A stretch of DNA of 62,800 nucleotides from Anaeromyxobacter oryzisoli (GTDB taxonomy: Bacteria; Myxococcota; Myxococcia; Myxococcales; Anaeromyxobacteraceae). Where the stretch lies: the NCBI RefSeq assembly GCF_022690765.1, contig NZ_JALCZA010000020.1, positions 1-62,800 of the forward strand, given 5' to 3'. Shown in pieces: positions 62,779 through 62,800 of the stretch (positions are counted from its first letter, which is position 1; each line of letters begins with the position of its first letter). The notes below the pieces were generated by a model, which saw only the letters and a list, made by a program, of their open reading frames with translations, had not been told where the DNA came from and made no database searches. The translations under genes and the position numbers were made by a program.

Positions 62779-62800
62779 CCCTACCGGGGGAGGCGGAGCG

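Overview
The window is very GC-rich (about 70% or more by eye), has no rRNA genes, and looks like a chromosomal segment of a delta-proteobacterium of the Myxococcota, most likely Anaeromyxobacter or a close relative. The main reasons are a decaheme OmcA/MtrC-type lipoprotein cytochrome, an ElbD-type ether-lipid megasynthase, a glutaminyl-tRNA synthetase with a GatB/Yqey tail, a metalloprotease ending in a MYXO-CTERM-like sorting signal, and the pervasive G/C third codon positions. The genus assignment is inference.

Layout. 1-2440 is an accessory patch: a 3' half tRNA-Cys (att-like scar), an AbiE type IV toxin-antitoxin pair and an IS1634-type transposase remnant. 2516-9247 is one translationally coupled seven-gene operon: NitT/TauT-type ABC importer (ATPase, binding protein, permease), an oxalyl-CoA-synthetase-like CoA ligase, and the three subunits of a 2-oxoacid:acceptor oxidoreductase. 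It looks like a dedicated pathway that imports a small organic acid, activates it and then decarboxylates or carboxylates it. A polyferredoxin-like Fe-S protein and two small stress proteins follow. 11.4-16.7 kb holds a lipoprotein and an RND efflux pair. 16.9-22.8 kb is a surface-polysaccharide locus (UDP-GlcNAc epimerase, 6-dehydrogenase, DegT aminotransferase, a barrel-like protein, Wza-like export protein). 23-24.7 kb has an MFS carrier and a zinc-ribbon protein.

24.7-33.9 kb is a five-gene leftward operon resembling the myxobacterial ether-lipid (elb) cluster. Its central multidomain gene is interrupted by an in-frame amber codon where the family has Tyr. 34-46 kb is core metabolism and respiration: an orphan Mo-bisMGD oxidoreductase, aconitase B, a ferritin-like protein, a NUDIX hydrolase, the decaheme cytochrome, a fumarase/aspartase, two small proteins, then tRNA-Gln(CTG) and tRNA-Glu(CTC) with a strong terminator.

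47-55.6 kb holds a cellulose-like glucan operon (GH8-GT2-PilZ-PilZ fusion, TPR/beta-barrel exporter, pseudokinase). It lies between two direct 85-bp copies of the 3' end of a lysR gene, so it looks like an inserted module. A divergent lysR/MFS pair with clear operator palindromes follows. 57-61 kb has glnS and gltX. The right end has a small secreted protein, a matrixin-like protease and a large nested hairpin.

Three intergenic spaces (about 34.0, 39.9 and 59.5 kb) carry copies of one roughly 175-bp GTGACC-rich, near-palindromic repeat family. Gene-poor stretches not otherwise listed (16653-16940, 20591-20990, 36237-36535, 43188-43483) hold only upstream/regulatory DNA that I can recognise. 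No CRISPR array, rRNA operon, integrase gene or replication origin was seen.
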